Origin: Halomonas sp. 25-S5
GTDB lineage: Bacteria; Pseudomonadota; Gammaproteobacteria; Pseudomonadales; Halomonadaceae
Assembly: GCF_029889845.1 (NCBI RefSeq)
Contig: NZ_JARANV010000003.1
Coordinates: 1 to 64,000, forward strand
Length of the DNA: 64,000 nucleotides
Direction: 5' to 3'
Position 1 is the stretch's first letter; each line of letters opens with the position of its first letter. The position numbers were made by a program, and so were the translations under genes. Shown piece after piece: positions 61,523-64,000 of the stretch. The notes below the pieces were generated by a model. The model did no database searches. It saw only the letters and a list, made by a program, of their open reading frames with translations, and was not told the DNA's origin.

Positions 61523-62059
61523 GTGAGCAACGGCCCGGGAAGCGATCCCCGCTGGCGCCCCCTGGCGGCGGCGCGCCCTGCCATGAGTGCTGCCTGGTGG
61601 CAGTGGGTCGCCTCCCGCGACTCGCTCACCGCCCGGCTGGTCAGCGCCGGCGGCCAGCGGCCCTTCCGGGTCCGGCTGCTGGACCAGCGCCTCGGACGGC
61701 CGCGGCGCGACGAGGCGCTGGTCCTGGGCCTGCCCCCGGCCCGCCATGCCTGGCTGCGCGAGGTGGCACTGTGCCTCGACGAGCGCCCCTGGGTGGTGGC
61801 CCGTTCGGTGGTGCCGCTCTCCGGGCTGCACGGCCAGCGGCTCGATCGCCTCGGCGAGCGCTCGCTCGGCAGCTGGCTGTTCCGCCAGCCGGACCTGGCG
61901 CGCGGTCCCCTCGAGGTCAGCGCCGACCCGGCCCCCTTCCACGCCGCCTCGGGCCCCTGGGCGCGCCGCTCGCTGTTCCGCCACCGGCGCTTCGCCGTGC
62001 TGGTCCAGGAATTCTTCCTCGAGCGCATGGCGGATGACCTCGGGCTGCCTTCGCGCTAG
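61523..62059 (+). CDS. ubiC: Chorismate-pyruvate lyase UbiC
   Basis: The 178-residue enzyme makes 4-hydroxybenzoate, the first ubiquinone precursor. It shows [47 protein letters not shown] (conserved Arg and Glu region) and [14 protein letters not shown], followed by [21 protein letters not shown] with the product-binding Glu. It starts at GTG with GGAGAGAG upstream, directly before ubiA, the next enzyme in the pathway. Confidence 0.88.
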   Translation: MSNGPGSDPRWRPLAAARPAMSAAWWQWVASRDSLTARLVSAGGQRPFRVRLLDQRLGRPRRDEALVLGLPPARHAWLREVALCLDERPWVVARSVVPLSGLHGQRLDRLGERSLGSWLFRQPDLARGPLEVSADPAPFHAASGPWARRSLFRHRRFAVLVQEFFLERMADDLGLPSR

Positions 62060-62093
62060 GCTCTGGGCCAACCGCCGACTTCACGAGGTAGAG

Positions 62094-62990
62094 ATGGATC
62101 GATCCCTGATGCACCCCAGGGGCCTGGCCCGGGTGCCCGACTTCCTGCACCTGACACGCCTCGACCGCCCCATCGGCACCTGGCTGCTGATGTGGCCCAC
62201 CCTGTGGGCCCTGTGGGTCGCCGCCGAGGGCCTCCCCGGCCGCAAGGTGCTGCTGATCTTCGTGGCCGGGGTCTACCTGATGCGCGCCGCCGGCTGCGTG
62301 GTCAACGACTACGCCGACCGCCACTTCGATGGCCACGTCAAGCGCACCCGGAACCGCCCCCTGGCCACCGGGCGGATCAGCGAGGGCGAGGCCCAGGCGC
62401 TGTTCCTGATGCTGGTGATGGCCGCCTTCGTGCTGGTCTGGTTCACCAACCTCTTCACGGTGATGCTTTCGGTGGTGGGGGTGGTCCTGGCCTTCATCTA
62501 CCCCTTCATGAAGCGCTACACCCACCTGCCCCAGGCCTTCCTCGGCGCGGCTTTCTCCTGGGCGATCCCCATGGCCTTCGGTGCCGTGCTGGGCACGTTG
62601 CCGCCGGTCGCCTGGCTGCTGTTCGCCGCCAACGTGGCCTGGACCGTGGCCTACGACACCGAGTACGCCATGGTCGACCGCGACGACGACCTGAAGATCG
62701 GCATCAAGTCCACCGCCGTGCTGTTCGGCCGCGCCGACCGGCTGATGATCGGCCTGCTGCAGGGCCTGACTCTGGGGCTGCTGGCCTGGGCCGGATGGCT
62801 GCTGGCGCTAGGGGGCTTCTTCTGGCTGGGGCTGGCCGCCATGGCGGCGACCTTCGTGCACCAGCAGTTCCTGATCCGCGAGCGGGACCGGGACCGTTGC
62901 TTCCAGGCCTTTCTCAACAACCACTGGTCGGGCCTGCTGGTCTTCGCCGGCCTCGCGCTCTCCCTGTGGCCGACGCTGAACGGCGGCTGA
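62094..62990 (+). CDS. ubiA: 4-hydroxybenzoate octaprenyltransferase UbiA
   Basis: The 298-residue membrane prenyltransferase attaches the polyprenyl chain to 4-hydroxybenzoate. It has the two Asp-rich motifs [23 protein letters not shown] (about 70-92) and [21 protein letters not shown] (about 190-210), which bind Mg-diphosphate, and eight to nine membrane segments. The ATG at 62094 gives the usual N terminus ([20 protein letters not shown]). It follows ubiC by 34 bases. Confidence 0.95.
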   Translation: MDRSLMHPRGLARVPDFLHLTRLDRPIGTWLLMWPTLWALWVAAEGLPGRKVLLIFVAGVYLMRAAGCVVNDYADRHFDGHVKRTRNRPLATGRISEGEAQALFLMLVMAAFVLVWFTNLFTVMLSVVGVVLAFIYPFMKRYTHLPQAFLGAAFSWAIPMAFGAVLGTLPPVAWLLFAANVAWTVAYDTEYAMVDRDDDLKIGIKSTAVLFGRADRLMIGLLQGLTLGLLAWAGWLLALGGFFWLGLAAMAATFVHQQFLIRERDRDRCFQAFLNNHWSGLLVFAGLALSLWPTLNGG

Positions 62991-63008
62991 GCGAGCGACA
63001 GGCCGGAC

Positions 63009-63059
63009 CTGTCACGCTATTGTCATCATGACGTGCTGTCATCGTCATCGATCTGTCAT
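63009..63059 (+). promoter_or_regulatory. Pho box cluster upstream of phoB
   Basis: CTGTCAC (63009-63015) and TTGTCAT (63020-63026) are spaced 11 bases apart, the spacing of a Pho box. Two more CTGTCAT copies lie at 63036-63042 and 63053-63059, 17 bases apart. The phoB start is at 63078. This supports autoregulation of phoBR during phosphate shortage. Confidence 0.75.
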
Positions 63060-63077
63060 TGACCACGAGGCTCCGGG

Positions 63078-63767
63078 ATGACCGCCAAGACCGTACTGAT
63101 CGTCGATGATGAGGCGCCGATCCGCGAGATGATCGCGGTGGCGCTGGAGATGGCCGACTATCGCGTCCTCGAGGCGGATAATGCCCAGGAGGCCCACGCC
63201 ATGGTGGTCGACCACCAGCCCGACCTGGTGCTGCTCGACTGGATGATGCCCGGGACCAGCGGCATCGAGCTGGCCCGTCGCCTGAAGCGCGAGGAGGCCA
63301 CCGCCGAGCTGCCGATCATCATGCTCACCGCCAAGGGCGAGGAGGACAACAAGATCCAGGGACTCGAGGCCGGGGCCGACGACTACATCACCAAGCCCTT
63401 CTCGCCGCGGGAGCTGGTGGCGCGCCTCAAGGCGGTGCTGCGCCGCACCACGCCGCGGGGCATCGAGGATCCGGTGGAGATCGCCGGGCTGCTGCTCGAC
63501 CCGGTCAGCCACCGGGTCAGCGTCGATGGCCACTCGCTGGAGATGGGGCCCACCGAATACCGCCTGCTGCAGTTCTTCATGACCCACCAGGAACGCGCCT
63601 ACACCCGCGGTCAGCTGCTCGACCAGGTGTGGGGCGGCAATGTCTATGTCGAGGAGCGTACCGTGGACGTGCATATCCGCCGCCTGCGCAAGGCGCTGGG
63701 CGAACCCCATCACCAGCTGATCCAGACCGTGCGTGGCACCGGCTACCGGTTCTCCGCCAAGGGCTGA
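63078..63767 (+). CDS. phoB: Phosphate regulon response regulator PhoB
   Basis: In this 229-residue OmpR-class regulator the receiver domain (1-120) has the acidic pair VDDEAP, the phosphorylated Asp in [13 protein letters not shown] (residue 54), the Thr of IIMLTAKG and KPFSPREL. The DNA-binding winged helix (about 130-228) includes [33 protein letters not shown] and [11 protein letters not shown]. It activates phosphate-uptake genes through Pho boxes such as those upstream of itself. It is followed by phoR after one base. Confidence 0.96.
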   Translation: MTAKTVLIVDDEAPIREMIAVALEMADYRVLEADNAQEAHAMVVDHQPDLVLLDWMMPGTSGIELARRLKREEATAELPIIMLTAKGEEDNKIQGLEAGADDYITKPFSPRELVARLKAVLRRTTPRGIEDPVEIAGLLLDPVSHRVSVDGHSLEMGPTEYRLLQFFMTHQERAYTRGQLLDQVWGGNVYVEERTVDVHIRRLRKALGEPHHQLIQTVRGTGYRFSAKG

Positions 63768-63768
63768 C

Positions 63769-64000
63769 ATGGGGCGGCTCTGGCGACGTGAGTTCTGGCG
63801 CCTGGCGACCCTGGTCGCCGCCGGGGCCCTGGTCGGCTGGCCCTTCTCCATCCCTACGGCCGGCATCGCCGCCGGCCTGCTACTCTGCCTGACTTTCCAC
63901 CTGCGCCAGCTGCACGCCCTCTACCAGTGGCTCACCCTGCGCCCCCAGGAGGAGCCCCCCGCCAGCAGCGGCCTGTGGGGCGAGCTGTTCGACCGCCTCT
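63769..64000 (+). CDS. phoR: Phosphate regulon sensor kinase PhoR, 5' part only
   Basis: The frame is open to the window edge (77 codons visible). The start reads MGRLWRREFWRLATLVAAGALVG, with hydrophobic segments LATLVAAGALVGWPFSI and TAGIAAGLLLCLTFHL, followed by LRQLHALYQWL. This is the N-terminal membrane anchor (DUF3329) of PhoR. The kinase domains lie outside the window. The position right after phoB makes the assignment firm. Confidence 0.9.
   Translation, partial: MGRLWRREFWRLATLVAAGALVGWPFSIPTAGIAAGLLLCLTFHLRQLHALYQWLTLRPQEEPPASSGLWGELFDRL

Noticed and set aside
1..64000. CRISPR array or cas genes
   Set aside because: No regularly spaced repeat-spacer pattern and no cas-like proteins were seen; the short repeats found are hairpins, operators or tandem repeats.

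Overview
The window looks like a high-GC chromosome segment of a Halomonas-type gammaproteobacterium. From about 34.5 kb to the right edge the conserved genes follow an order known from Pseudomonas and relatives: rep, trmL, pyrE, a Crc homologue, rph, yicC, gmk, rpoZ, spoT, ridA, oxyR, recG, an HU gene, a rubredoxin-reductase-like gene, ubiC, ubiA, phoB, phoR. The Halomonas assignment is an inference from protein style, GC content and gene order, not from a search.

Region 1 (1-8.6 kb) is mobile. The window opens in the 3' end of an IS3-family element inserted into a large tyrosine recombinase gene. That gene overlaps a second, 1153-aa tyrosine recombinase. A MerR-like HTH gene and a phage-type module follow: an integrase with an arm-binding domain, two small coupled genes, an excisionase-like gene, and a divergent XRE repressor across a perfect inverted repeat. 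A frameshifted NucS/DUF91 relic closes the region.

Region 2 (8.7-23.4 kb) is a defence island. A minus-strand type I restriction-modification operon (hsdR, hsdM, hsdS) ends in a coupled Abi_2 gene. After an orphan DUF2384 antitoxin-like gene comes a low-GC run of plus-strand genes. Most of these end at attC-like recombination sites: AbiV, a PD-(D/E)XK protein, a membrane protein with an H-type-lectin-like end, an OLD-like ATPase-TOPRIM protein, and a TPR protein. No integron integrase is in the window, so this reads as a cassette cluster without its integrase (CALIN), further interrupted by an IS200-type element.

Region 3 (23.8-34.5 kb) holds cyclic-di-GMP signalling: a PilZ/HD-GYP-like protein, a GAF-PAS-GGDEF-EAL protein and a bacteriophytochrome diguanylate cyclase. 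It also has an MvaT-like silencer, a Ca/Na antiporter, tRNA-Arg(CCG) with flanking short repeats, and a dihaem cytochrome c5.

Region 4 (40.7-50.6 kb) separates yicC from gmk, which are usually close. It begins with gene relics (OsmC, helicase, DUF4236) and continues with two divergent RES/Xre toxin-antitoxin pairs, several uncharacterised genes, a second MvaT-like gene broken by an in-frame stop, a low-GC GT51 transglycosylase-membrane protein pair, an internally deleted umuC and an MFS transporter. Region 5 (50.8-64 kb) is the conserved core: nucleotide metabolism, stringent response, oxidative stress, DNA repair, ubiquinone synthesis and phosphate sensing.
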